Positions 1 to 14,200 of a stretch of 64,000 nt of DNA are shown here, piece after piece (the first letter of the stretch is position 1; each line of letters begins with the position of its first letter). The notes beneath the pieces were generated by a model. That model was not told the DNA's origin. It saw only the letters and a program-made list of their open reading frames with translations, and ran no database searches. This DNA comes from Phylloscopus collybita (Eukaryota; Chordata; Aves; Passeriformes; Phylloscopidae). The stretch is taken from contig JAJNNQ010000004.1 in NCBI GenBank assembly GCA_027886175.1, forward strand, positions 1,178,001 to 1,242,000, given 5' to 3'. Made by a program: the position numbers and the translations under genes.

Positions 1-2170
1 AGTCTTAGACAGATGCCAAAGGACAAGGAGAAACTGAGTCAAAGGGGTCACTGGCAGCCATAAAGAAGCATGAAAAGGTATTCTTGCTTTTTGTTGTGCA
101 AGAGCAGAACTTCCTAAAGTGTTTCCTCATCTCTGCTATTAATATGTACTTTAAATACAACTGCACTTAGGGCATTTCACTTTAAGAAATAATTGTCATA
201 TCTAAGAAATATCTGCATTTCAAGGAAACTGAAGGAAACCAATAAAGACTGTTTGTAAAAGAAGAGAAAAAAAGTAATATTGATCTAATTTTCTGACATG
301 CAATTTTGGGACTATGGGCACTACTGTTACATAATAGACTTATGAATGATCCTATTCTAGATATAACTGAGGTCCTCTATCAATACTTTGGGGAAAGGTA
401 TCAGAAATTTAACTGCTGTATCCCATTGTCATCAGGAAGTGAGATCCTAGTATTTCAAAATCAAATCAACTAGAGCTGAATGCCCAAAAATGGAAAACCA
501 CAAGGCCCAAACAGTTCCAAACAAGACAATCACACAAGCAGCAGAATTGGGAGTAATTCAGCAGGTGACTTCCATTCTGAGCCTCAAGTGCTGAGCCTCA
601 GCATCTTTTCCAGTCATCCTATGAGGAATTTCAGCCAGTATCAGGCTAAGAGCCTAGGAAAAAATTCCTCTAAGAGTAAGACCACCTTTGGTTTGCAAGT
701 ACTTTGCACTTTTACAGGGGGTGGGGGTGAATAAAACTTTTTAACATCCAAGCTTTAGGCAGTCAAGTACAAAAGCGTAAGTAGCAGTCTGCCAGCTCTG
801 ACAACACCGTAAGTGGAAAACCACTTAAGGTAAACAAATTATTTGAAATAGAGTTTAACATAAAATTTTGAACTGAATTTTCTGTGCATATGACTAGAGA
901 GTTTGCACACCCAGTGCCATCATTTTCATGGCACATTTGCATTTATAGTAATTAGTTCACTCTGACAATCCCAATGTTAGTATCTGCTTGACCAGCTAGA
1001 ATTACTCCCAGAAGAAAACAATAAATGAGCATAGAATTAGTTTTTTATATGTATAAACACAGCAGCACTTAGGCATAAGCAAATCTAGAAGTTGGTATGC
1101 CATCATGAAATAGCAAAACACACAAAGCTACACATCTATCCAGTCTATAGCAGGAACCCATTCCAGCTGAGTCAAAAAATGCTCATGCAACATGGCTTCA
1201 CATACATAGTTAAAAAAAGAAATTCTTCTGTTAGCATACACATATACAGATTCCATTTGGTCAAAAAATAATCCCCATGGTATGGAAATGAATAAAACCC
1301 CAAACACTCTGAGAAAGTGATGATGGAAAAATATTCTATTTCACAAAGTCATAATGGATGATGACAAATCATACCTTGCCCAGCCCAGCTCTCCGTTATA
1401 CGCCCTCTGTTCTCCACCTTCCAAACTTATCCTCCTATCTGTTATCTGTACCATAGTGTTCATATTCCAGGCTAGTCAGACATGCAATACCTTCCTAACA
1501 GGCACACCATAAGTAAAACAGGCTGCAGAAGCATAAATGATGCATTGTTCACTGTCTGTGCATCTGACAGTGTGAGATGGAAAGAGCACACAAGAGACAA
1601 GCAACATAAGTAGTTGGCAATAAAACAAACAACTGGGAGAAATGTCATTTGAGCAGGTTGAAAGGAATCACTGTATCCAATTCCTTGGCACTGTGTAAGA
1701 TAATTTGGTGAAGGTTTTAAATACCTGGTCTTACTTTGCAAGAATGGATGCACGCAGTAGTATTCTTCATTTCAGGCTTTTGCAGTGAATGTAAGATGAG
1801 CAAAAATTGTTCATCTCTGGGCTAAGAAGAGCCCAGCGAATCTCAGAGCCATCTTATTTTTAGACTATTCAGCAACTGGGCTGTCTGCATATACCACATG
1901 GCATGCACCACTAATCCTAATGAAATGATACTGCATTTGTTTCATATGAGACAGTTCCTTTCATCTTACTTTTACAGAAGATGGTCTCAGCTGTGACAAA
2001 AACTCTGCCATCCAGGTGATAGGCAAGCTCACAAACAGAAAAAGCAGAACATCTTGAGTGATACAGAGAACAAAAACTTCTCCTGAAGAAGTGCAGTCAG
2101 TAAAGACAAAGAGGGAGAAGAAGTAAAAGTGAAACTCTTGGAGGATCGCCACCTCCTCATCTGCACCTAC
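1..2170 (-). other. SLC44A1: DNA after SLC44A1 exon 15: probable last intron, or unrecognised terminal exon
   Basis: AT-rich DNA following the exon 15 donor. I looked on the minus strand for the short terminal exons known in mammals (a few residues and a stop) and could not identify one. No mobile element is seen. The region is either intronic or includes a 3' UTR that cannot be told by eye. Confidence 0.55.
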
Positions 2171-2251
2171 CATTGGTTTTAGCTCTCTGCCCTCAGCTCC
2201 ACCTCCACGGCCAGCTTCTTTCATAGATTTCCTACTATTCTCAACAAACTC
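2171..2251 (-). CDS. SLC44A1: SLC44A1 coding exon 15 (residues 615-641), last exon recognised
   Basis: 81 bases, phase 0, after acceptor GTTTTTCAG and before a likely donor GTAGGTGCAG. Encodes [14 protein letters not shown] and [13 protein letters not shown], the cytosolic C-terminal tail. In mammals the tail ends a few residues after KPM through alternative last exons. No such exon could be recognised between 1 and 2170. If the donor is not used, the frame stays open for 69 more residues, to a stop at 1961-1963. Confidence 0.93.
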
Positions 2252-5200
2252 CTGAAAAACAGTAATGAAATGACAATTGAGAGCAGAATAGAGTTTTTCA
2301 TAGAGCAGACTCCAGAGATCAAATCTCGAGACAGAACTTCGAAGATGTAACAACTTAAAATATCTAGGCAATTTGCATCTCCCACTTCTCTTGCTTAGAC
2401 TTGACCACAAGGTATCAGAAAAGCCTGCCAAATAACCACAAAGGTCTTCCCCAATTCTGGAAGCCAGACAGATGTTTGTCTTATGTGCTCTTACAACTTT
2501 CACATTTACCACACAATGCTCTCCTTTAGGGGGAAAGAAGATAAAAGGCTGATTTTCAAAAAACAAAAAAAAAAAGCTAAAACCAAGCACAAAAAACACC
2601 CACAACAACAAAAACTCAAAACCAAACCAGAATCTCATTTATTGTCTTCTATGCTGTGCAAAATATTAGAACTCCATTAAACAAAAAGGACTTGGAGATA
2701 ATTACTTTGCAAGGTTCGGCTGATTTTCCTGTCCTCAATTCAACCTCTTGTTTTTCACCAAATCACAATCTCCTTTTCATGAAGATTAGAAAATGTGCTA
2801 TAAAGTTTTAAGTATTTTTTTTGTCTTTTAAAGGCCAGAATTCTGCAGAAAATGTCAGTAAACTTTAGCTGCTGGGGTTTTGTTATATTGACTGCTGACT
2901 AAAGAAACTCACAATGCTTTTACAATTTATCAGTGCTTTCTTCTGAGAGAACTTGCTGCATTTTACTCTTACTCTATTAAAAAGCAACTAATCAACAGCT
3001 GATTTATTTATTATACACTCTAGATTCCATAGGAGTTTACAAAAAAATTAGCACTAAATTCTTGGCATGGTTTTCCCACAATAATAATAAAAAAAAAATA
3101 TGCTAAGAAGTCATGAGAATCTTCCTCTAGCCTACACACAAGGGTACATTTTACAGAGACACATTCTACACCTGCCACTTAAAAACATTGTCAAGAAATT
3201 TCCTACACAACAACAAAATGAGGGACTTGAGAAGCAGAATTTTTATAACTTGGTTTCTAGTTATAGTGAACAGAGAATAACATGGAATAAAAATGGACAA
3301 AATGAATTTGCCTTGCAAAAAGCCTGGACAAAGCATGTAGGCTCCAGGATAGAATATAAAGCCTGGTATTTCTATATGTGACAGAGTCAAATTCTAGTTG
3401 ATGTCTATATGAAAACTCCACTGTGGTGACTATCTATGCATGAGGTAAAATACTCTGTTATTTTTTTCTCTCTCATATCCATAGAGAGGTCCTTCTTGGG
3501 AAAAGTACAAAAACCAAATTTCTCCCCTTGTTTTGCTTCTTTCAATTCTGCACTGTGTCATTTACATTCAAGAGTATGATTCTGCAAGATCACTGCTCAC
3601 CTAACAGCTAGCAAATAGAAGCCAATACCATGGGAAGGAAGCACCGTTACTTATTTGATGCTTATCAAATGACATCGTTTCCTGATCAAGCTATGAACAA
3701 GAGGGCAATGTAAAAAAACCAAACCAACCAACCAACCAACCAACCAACCCCCATATTGAACTCAGTTAGTGGAGTCATTCCGTTGTCAAAATACCTATTT
3801 TATGGAACCAGATCCTTAGACTCTGAGAGTAAGGGGAAACTTACCATGAGAACTTTATCCATGTAGAATTCCCTGCCAGGGCTCCCATCATTGTATTTTG
3901 TATCGATGGCAAAACATAAGAAAAGGACATCAACAACCATTTCATAAATGGAAAGGAAGCAGTGAGCAACCAGGAATGCAAAGAGGCAGACAATGATGAG
4001 TGGCAGCACCCAGATGGTGTAATCTCGCTGGTAATTCAGCAACATAATGCCAGCCAAACCTGTGCTGCAGACAATCAGGACCTGAAGAAGAAAATGGTAG
4101 ACAACTCTAATGGCAGAAGCCTTTTGATATATTTTGTTTGGTTTGTTTGTTTTAAGGCAATATGATTCTTGGTCTGCCAGGCTTAGAACTAGAGGTTACA
4201 GATGGTAGGTAACAAGATCTTTACCTCCTGGATTCCCCACGTCCCTGAGGATAAATGATATTTAATTCATTTTTCAGCAGGTTAAAGTCAATTATTACAC
4301 ATCCTTCAGCCCAAAGAGTATTTTCCGAGAAAATTACATTTATATTCTGGTGTCATCATTCTAGTGTTATACAACATTCCTGTAAAAGAGAACTTTATCC
4401 TATCAATTATATAAATACCACAACCAGATGCAATGTATCAACATTGCAGTTCGATTTTTTTTATTTGGGTTGAAGGGAGAAGTTAGGTATTAGGAGAACG
4501 GTATGTTTTTTCATTTTGCTAGTGTAAACAACTTCCAAGCTTGTTTAGTATCTATTTCCTCTCCATACAGGAGAAAGTGTATCAGAATTCACACGAGGCA
4601 CTTCATGTAACAGTCTCTATGGAACTACACTATGTGTAAGGCCCTAACAGATGTTCCACTGGGTACTAGTCTGGTTTTGGCAAAACCAAACCCACTAAAT
4701 TGGTATTGACACTTAACTTTTGGGACATTTCCAAATGTATTATTATGAACTGAAACCAAACACAATCATAAAATAGACCAGCTTTTACAAAAACACCACA
4801 TTGAACTGGTAGAGGAGGCGCTAATATTGTAGCATTATTTTAGCTGATACTAATTTTTATATGCACTGTTCATTTGAACATTTCTGTCACCTGAACATTT
4901 TTCTAATAATTTGAGACATCTTCTCAGGGGGTGTTCCGTAACACTTTTCAGATTCCTCAGTAAAACTTTGTTATGCAATTTCAGGTTCTCCCAAGCACCT
5001 ATATTGCCCTTATGTGTTTATTCCTTATCACATCTTACTCATTTAATTAACTTAATTAACTTACTGGATTCAAAGTTCAGCCTGCTGTACTCTGACTTAA
5101 CCGAAGTAGAGGAATGTGATAAGGAATACAGATCAGTCCAACCAGTGTCCTTATACTTAGGCTCAGGTGATTTAAGTAGATTGGTATTAATTGTTTCAGT

Positions 5201-8200
5201 AAATTAAGGCACTTCAAAGGATAGAAATAATTCACTGGATTATGTTTTCATACAGTATATCTCCATTAGTTGGAAACCCAAAAGGCTGACTGATGACAGA
5301 AATTATTCTAGTCTCCTTTTAATTCTCAGAGTAGAACTAGGTTGCTTAAGCCGGCAGTTCCTCAAGTAGGTTTCTGTACTCTTCAAGTCTGATTTTGTCA
5401 TAAATGGTGATTAATAATGTGTCAAATTTTCAACATAAACCTAAAGAGCCCATACTAAACAGAATTTAAAAGAAAAGCTTCCTTTCCTTATACTTTTATG
5501 TCTTAACCATAATATCAAAACCTAAACTGTCTATACTTTTCTCTCGACTCCCTAAAAAAATAATAAAAAAGTGTCATAAACTTCAGCTATTCCTCTCTAG
5601 TCACTTTTACTAAATTTAAGTGGATCATCTGTTTATGCTCCCTACCCTGAATGTTTCCTTCCTAATATGATGCAGCTACATGTGATAAAGCACACACTAA
5701 GAAACAGGATTTTTAAGGCATTTTGAATTAGGGTTCAAGCCATTGCTAAAGAAAGATTGTTTCTACATAGGTCTGTAAGAGCTGTATGCAGCAGACATAC
5801 CTTTCCTAGAAACAGCATAAAATCCCCAACTGTGTTTATGGCAGCCACTCGCAAAGCGTTTTCCACTAGGATAACAAAGGCATCCTTTGCTGAGGTGCAG
5901 AAATTGGTGCTGTTGATAGCTGTGGCTGTATAAGCATTCTGAGAAAAGGAGATTGAAGATTTATTCATAGTATGATCAGGTATTTCAGATGGAGGGTGGG
6001 GAAGGTGAGGGGGAAGATACAGCCTCTGAGTAAGACACATTCATCATATGATTTTAATGAACAAAAATTCCCTTGAGAGTTGTTGAATCAGCTGACAGAA
6101 GATTATATGAGGTAAAGAATTACTATTCTTCTCTCTTGCTCATAATTTATGCATTAGCAAGTTTGTTCAAAAAACCTCATTAAACAGGATTTGCAATTTC
6201 TCAGCAGGAGGAGAACAGTAGCATAGCTACAGAAATTAAATAGTTCAAAAAAATCTGGAAATATAAAAAAATCTAAGTGTCATACAAGTCAACCAAGATA
6301 ATTTCTAAATACTTAACTAGACTGCATTAGTGAGGACAATTTCCAAGGATCACATTGGGGCACAAGCATTTCTACATTTCCACAAGCAAAAAAATTGCTT
6401 CCTTAACAGTGGAGGAGATATTATGTACAAGATATTTATGTATCTGATTTTTATTTATGTGATATTTATGGCCCATAAACCCACTTTTACAAGGGGTCTT
6501 TTACAAGGACCAGTTAGTGTGTTGCACTTCACAACTCTTATTCCCCTTTGAAGATGATGATGACAATTTGATGTTTTGTATAGTTTTTACACTACGAGAA
6601 TCTTAAATATTACACATAGAAAAGCTTCATTCTCTTTTCATAGCAAAAATATTTTGAAATTCAGATGTAGTTTGACTGAGTAGACATAAGGGGGAATGTC
6701 TCCAACCACTAAACATATTGTCATAAAGTTGAGAAACTATGCTCACAAAGATGAATATGGGCTATTTTTTAGTTCTTGTTCATATTCCAAAGGTCAATGC
6801 AGTGTAATTTCAGTAAAGGAGACAAGATGGAAGTACTGTAATTCAAGTTCAGTTCCAAACGCCAATACATTATGTGTCAGCATCAGATTGCACTCTGGGA
6901 ACACATATACTAATGTGAGCCCTTACATAAAACTTAAATATGGAAATCTTACCTGATTTAAATATGTCAGGCACTTTTCTAGACACCAAAGGCAGCAAAT
7001 GCAGGCTTTAAGCATACAGCGAGCACAAGCATTTTCCTAGAAAAGCACAGAATGTGGGAAAACAAAGAGTTTTTATGGGATCAATATTCCCTTTTGTTTC
7101 AGTAACTGATATTCAGCCTGCTAACTTAAGCAATCTGTATCAGTCCCATGGTCCTGTAAAATCTAAATATTCATAGAACAATAGGATGGTTTGGATTGGA
7201 ACTCCCAACACCACAGGCAGGGACACCTTCCACTACACCAGGTTGCTCAAATTTCATCCAACATGACTCAGAACACTTCCAGGGATGGGATATCCACAAC
7301 TTCTCTGAGTAACCTGTTCTAGTGCCTCACCACCCTCATAGTGAAGAATTTCTTCTAACCCCTGAGATATTCCAAAACAAGACTTTCAACCTTCCACATT
7401 GACTAAATAAACACATAAACATATCAGGCCTTGAGTTTTGGTACGAAAATAGGATCTATTTCTCTCACCTTTCCTTTGAGTTGTGTGTGAATATACATAA
7501 GAATCATTCGTGGTATCTTCACTAGAGTGATAATGAAAGACCCCTTTGCTACTGTTCCTAGGTGGTAACAAACAAGGCGATTAACAGATGCCAGAATAGG
7601 AGTAAATGGCAGATTTCTTTTCTCCCTATTGAAAAGTGAAAAAAAAAAAGAAGTAGAATGATCACTATTTATGTATTTATCAGTATCAGTATTTATCATC
7701 TAGAAGTGCTACAAATTTTCAATAAAATAATGTGCAAAAGGAATACATTATCCTTATACTAGCATTCAGGATATATTGCTCACTCCACCCTGACAATCTG
7801 TCTAATTCACAGATTTGTCTCTAATGCAGGACTAGGATAAGGAAGCAGTATGTCATATTGCTGGAGCCTGAAATGTTATAGTTTATAGCTTAAGCATTTT
7901 TCTGAAGGACTTTCACCTTTGCAGCAAATCTTTATAACAAAAGCTGCATGGAAGACCACCACACCCTGAATGAACCTTCTGACTGAGGCCCTGGACTGCA
8001 AGTTGATGGAGATAAGATAAAGTGACTCAGTTCTGGGCTGGGAGAAAAGAATACATTCAAGAGAGGGTTAAGCCTCACACCTTCAGGGTGGAGACCACAG
8101 CCCCAGGACTGTCTGCGGCCAGGCTCAAAAAGGCCCTCACACCAAAGGGTGGGGGTGGGAAGGAGAGGTTTTAGGTGTGTGGTGAAAAAGCTTCTGGTGA

Positions 8201-11200
8201 GAGGCAGTGAACAGCAATACTCTGTTGTGCAGACCCACCCAGCTGCAATCACTTCTTCACCCAGGAAAGCCACATCTACAGGACATCCACATGAATGACA
8301 GCAGAGTGGATGTCATAGCCCATCAAAAGTTCTCCCTACAAGGAACCCCCAGATCTTGCACTGCAGCACTGCAACATGATGCAACAGATCCACACTGTTG
8401 CAAGGGACAGTGTCAAACTTGCCCTCTCTAGGCATTCCCACCTGGCCCAAATGTATATTAATCCATTGGATTCTATACTTTTTTGGGGTGCAGGAGACCT
8501 TAACCATCAAGAAAGACCAGATGGAGGGAAGCCAAAAGATATCCCTGGGACCCTTGGAAGGATCATAGGTTTCTACCTAACCCCTGTCCCTCTTCCTGCT
8601 CCCCTCCCTCCTCTTTTTCTTCATCTTTCCTTTTTTTTTTTCTCTTTCTTTCCCTTTGCCTCTTTTACTATTAAATAAAATATCTCAACAGTTTTTTTGG
8701 CACCAACATCTAACCTCCTTTGGTTTCAATCAAGTGTTGGAGTATATTTTGAACCTTTCTGGGTTTGATCTGTTTTATTCACAGACTTAGTTTTGTTTGC
8801 TCTTCTGTGTTTAAACTGATTTGTAACACACGTGAGTAGTGTGGTAGTGCATCCCCTTTGCACCTTCCCACCTTGGGCTGCATTATGATTTCAGAAATGC
8901 TTGTTAGACCCTTGTCTTGACAAAGAGCACCTGGGCTCAGCTCCTTGAACTTCTCAGAAACATGGTCTGCTCCCAGGAACTTCTTGTCCTGTCTAACAAG
9001 TTCCCGTTTTTAATAAACAGCCTTGTAAACTTATTTTAAGTTTAAATATCAATCTATGTAGAACAACATTTCTGTTATTGAACTTTCCAAGAAATTTACA
9101 GACCTGAATTGTGGACAGAATGGAAAATTACTATGACTAAAGGCAATTCTCTCACAACCCCCTGAACTCCTGGACCACAGTGGGCTATGACCAGCACCTC
9201 CCTCTGAGAGGAATCTCTCTGAGCCACTAAACACTCAAGTTTGTGATACTCAGAGGAATGTCAAATGCTGCTGACAGAGCCTGGGCTGACTCCCCCACTC
9301 TTCAAGCATCAACCCTTCGCCTGTTGAGAAGGTGCAGAGGCATCTGACCTGAGTACTTCACTGAACTTGAGAGGAATTTTTACAGGTCTATAGCTTGTAT
9401 CTACACTTGAGTCTGAATGTGCTATAGCAAATGTACTATGAACATTAGATTGATAAGAAAGTCAGGTCTAAGTTACTGAATTACTGTTGTGCTCATAGTA
9501 AATTCTATAAACTCTTTCGTTAAATTTGTTAAATTACGCTATTGACTAAGTGATATTAAGTGCTGTTTAACTCTTTAGGCGTAAACTGTTGGCCAAGTCT
9601 GGGGCTAAGAGTGGCAAGAGGGCTCACTCTTAACCTTATGATTCAGTGAGAGGGTCTCCCTCATTCCTTTATATTCTTTTCTTTTCTCAGCTTTAACCTT
9701 TTCCAATTCCCAGCTCCCATCTAAATAATTTTGGGTTTAGTTTTAGATTAATTGATTTTAATCCTACTTTTCCTTTTCAAAGTGTGCTTTAATCATCTAC
9801 TAAGTAGTAGAGTGAATCTTGTTAATGAACTCTGTCACTCTTTAACTTGCTGCTTTTGCCAATACCTTGGCCGGTGATTCTCTGAGCAACTGAAAACACC
9901 CACTGGTGACAGGTAGTCTTACTAGCAGTTGGCTGCATTACTACTATTCACAACTGGCAATTCCCACAAAGTTGCATCAGATGGTGTGCAATTTCAAAAC
10001 TTTCCAAAACAGTAAGAAACTGTGCTAACACTTTTTTAGTCAGACTACTGATAAGCCTTCTCCTATCTTGTTCTTTTGGAGATCTTTGTGTAGACTTTGG
10101 AAAGGATATTACTAATTGATCAGGTAAGCTCTTTGCTCAGATTTTTTGCATTTTTGATTGAGCCATTATATCCTGAAGGTACCAAGGGCTGAGCCTTAAA
10201 ACAAGTCATTTAATGCAGTGTAGTTGTAATATTTTAAATTTATCAGATAAATACGTTCACGGTTTCAAGCCATTTTTCTTTTCTACCAAGAAACTCACTT
10301 ATACATCTCTTTTTAAGAATAGCACTAATTAAACATTTAAAGAATGGCTCTTCTTCTATATTAGAAATAAGAGCATGATAACAAGTATATTAAGAAACAT
10401 TCAAAAGATAAAGGATCTCCCCGGCTTGGGAGAGATGAGAATTTAATTCAGAAAAGATAACAAAAGTAGATTCTTCATTCCATGAAACTAATATCTGCAT
10501 AATGTAATCCTGAGATGTTAATGATTAAAATAGGTTTACCCTGTGTATTTTCTCCCAATTAGCTTTTAGAGGAAGACAAATTTTACTCCCTGTTAGTTAG
10601 GCATGATCACATGAATTGCTTGAGTTTTATGCCCAGGCAATCCAGGGCAAAGTCTGTAATGCAAAACACTTTGAGGCCTGTTATTGCCTGAGTTGAAAGG
10701 AATCCATCTGGCTAAGGTGAATGAGCAGTGAACACATATAAAATATTTCTCCATGGATAACCTCATCTCATTTGATTTGGAAAGCTGCTCATATGCAAAA
10801 TAATGAGTAAGTGCAAATGAATGCCTTTTCTATTTTTACAAGTCACTTTTCAAATTATGATTGTACCTTAAAATGCAGAAAGAATATAATAGTAGAGGGA
10901 AATGAGTATTTACTAACTTAAAATAAAATCACTGTTATGGAATTATAGGGTATATATAAAATAAAAATCATTTACCCTCAGGTGACAGGAAATACATAAA
11001 CTTACAGATGAAGCATACACATTGCTAAGCAATCCATTTCAATGCAGAATATTTCCTGCGTATTTTCCTCATTCCATACTCAATCTAGTTTAATTATTCA
11101 CAAGATTACATCCCTGTAACATCTTGTAATAAGTTCATAGATGTATTTCATTTGTATACTGGAGAACTTCATAATTAATAAATAACAAAATTGCTGACAG

Positions 11201-14200
11201 CACAGTAAATTGATTCCTTGCTTTTGATATTGTTTGAAGAATAAGGCAGAAAAGGAGTCAAATGTAGTTCAGGTAACAGCCTCAATCAAAAAGACAAACC
11301 AATCAAACATTTGTGATCTGAATCATGCACTTGAAAGATATCTGTATAAAAAAACCTTCAAAAGCTTCAAAAAGCTGGTACACAATTTAGTTCACAAATA
11401 CAGCAAGGAAATACGAAGCTTTAAAATTTTACATGAGTTTTTATTTAATATAATAAATATGATCTTGTCAGAATCTATACGTAAATGATAAATCTAGTAA
11501 GATCTTAACTAATCCTGTGAAAGAAAAAATAATGAAGATTAGTGATGTGCTGTAAATCATTTAAAGGGCACTGTTCTGCAATTAAAATAATAATCAATTG
11601 CTTTGATTAATTTTTTAACTTCTAGAGATCTTACCAGCATTAATTAGCAAAACAGGTGACCTTTCAGGTGCATCCTACTTTGTAAACAACCACCCATGTC
11701 TGTAGAATGTGCACAGGTTACAAGGCAAATAAGACCTCAAGTGTTGTATGTCAAGAATACTGTGTATAAATGGCAAAATGTATAGTTCAGGAATTTACAT
11801 GATTTAAAAAGAGTCAAGGCAATTTAACTTTCCCCAGATTTCACAACAGACACAAATATTCTCCCCAGAAATCCTGTTGCTCATTATTTCTGCTAAGTCA
11901 ATGTGTAGGCTACTCATGATAGAGCTATTCAAGTTACCTTGTAAAATAGTATGTCACAACAGCCCCTGCTACTGTCATCTGCTGACAGGCTAGAATAAAC
12001 TCGCTGATCCAGATGAGTCCCACTACATGGTACCACCACATGTATTTCAAAGGACCTGCCATCCGAAATTCCACAAATCCTTCTTCATTTGGGACAGGAC
12101 TACCTAGAAATAAATTAGGGTAAAAAACAAAACTCATAATGAAGGAAGCATATGGTATTAGTAGCTCATAACCAGTTACAGCAGAAACCTCTCTAGTTTC
12201 TACTGATAGTTTTAAATGCCACATTTAAGAAGATTGCTCTTAAGAAAGACAGAGCAGTTAGCTATAATATGAGACTACATTCTGCTACAAATTTAGTGCC
12301 TGTGCAGTGGTCTGACTCAGAAAATGAAGCACAGGGATGAGACTTTCAGTGGTGACCATTTTCTGCACATAGCACAGCATGCAATGAAAACTAGAAATTC
12401 CATCAGTAATGAGAACAAGAACACATGAATTCTATTGCCTGCAACCCTTGCTAAGAACTCAGGACATGAAAAATACTTACCTTGTATTATTACTGTGAAT
12501 AGCTTTGTGACTTGAAACACTGCTACTTTTGGATGAGTAGCAAACAACACATTTCAAAATTTTCAGACATTTAATAATGAATGACAGTCTCTGTTGCCTA
12601 CAAGGTACTGCAAAATAACAGACTTTTTAAAAAGCATCTGCTGTGGGGTTTTTTTCTGAAGTAACTAAGATTTAGACCTATAGCATTGATTAATTCTGGA
12701 AGTTCTTGTCAGACTCTGAATACAAACAGCATCTTTCACCTTCTATGTACTGAAGAGCAGGCAGGAATTAGAAGTACATTGGCTGCTCTCAGGATATGGT
12801 GTATAAACAGCAGAAAAAATCTCCTTAATGATTCTGGAATAATACTGGACACACCTAAGTTACAAAAAACTGAAAACTAAAATCACAATATTTACATTTG
12901 GGAGACAATAATTGTGCAATGGCCCTTCCCTTACTGTGTACTCATCTGTGTGAGTACTATCTACAATACTTGGTGACTCCAAGATTATGCTGTCCTTAAC
13001 TTGTGCATGTAAAATCAGAGGGTATTTCAACACTTGCTGTAGCAGTTTTATTAACAGAGTCTCATGGTTTGCAGCAAGCCAACTTGCATCAAATCAAAAA
13101 GCCAGCCTAACACACAAAGCACCATGCTGGGAATGAAGACTCAACTGCACAATAACCTTCTTGAAACAAGTGTTCTGAAGTCAGTGAAGCAGACAGGAAT
13201 AGATGCACAAGTGGTCTCTTTTCTTCAAGATTCCCACAGGCTTTTTAGTATATTCTGCTTGGAAATCACACAAAAATGAAGTGAAATTAATTTAAAGTAA
13301 GTGACTGCTTACCTGTAGTACCAAGAAAAAGCAGGACTGTGATCCAGTATGTCCAGAAGAGGATAAGCACAAAGAATGTCCAAAATGGCTGGAAGACTAA
13401 CAGCGGCAGGTGAATGAAGACCTTGCCAGCCACATGGAACAAGGCAATGGTGAGAGCTACTCTTTTGCGCATAATTAACATGATCAAGAACAAGATAACC
13501 TAGAGGGAGAGGTTTCCAAATCACATTTTAGAGTACTGAAACAGAATCAAGATACTGTTTTGCACAGCTAGGATATTAAAACACACTAAATTAACACACT
13601 ATCTATAAGATCACAAGATTAAAATGTAAAACCTCTATCAGCTTCTTCTGGGGATAAATTATTTTCCAAATTATAATTCTCGAAAATTCCATTCTCATAA
13701 TTACGTATTTGGAATTGTCATCAATCTTAAGCTGTTAAGACCAGTTTCTATCCTCAATTACATTTTACAAAGCAAATTTTAGCCTTTAGTTACCTTTAAG
13801 AAAGGTAATTTAAAATTTATATCTGACCATGGCATGGCTGTCCTATAGGATGTATGTATATATTGTATAATGATATGGGCAATAAGAATCTAGGACATGG
13901 AATGGAGAGGAACTTTTGGATTAAGATGTAAAGCAACAAGAACAGAAGAGGGAATCTACAATTCCTGTTTAGTTAGTCAAACATTGTCAGTTTTTGGTAG
14001 TAAATTCAGTGACTCTGAAATGAACAGCAAGGCCCAAAGAAGATAAATTGGTTCAGTTGGTGTTAGTACTTCAGTTCACAATGATTTGTGAACAACTTCT
14101 TTCAGAAGTAGGCTAAATACACTGAAATTACTAAGTACCTCTGAACTGAAAACCTAAGAAAAATCTGTTTGGATTGGCAGTCCAATATCATACCTATTCT

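Larger units (their letters stand above)
7626..11937 (-). other. SLC44A1: SLC44A1 intron 10
   Basis: About 4.3 kb. The end near exon 11 (about 7930-9960) carries retroelement-like DNA. The remaining 10.0-11.9 kb is AT-rich and shows nothing recognisable. Confidence 0.9.

Noticed and set aside
1981..2012. Possible tiny terminal exon (acceptor GGATGGCAG then a short frame ending at TGA)
   Set aside because: It would add only S-F-C-H-S after KPM, does not resemble the mammalian ends, and many such AG-plus-stop combinations occur by chance.
1961..2638. Minus-strand frame of 225 codons as a single gene
   Set aside because: Only codons 130-156 of it are SLC44A1 exon 15; the flanking parts are intron 14 and the DNA after the donor.
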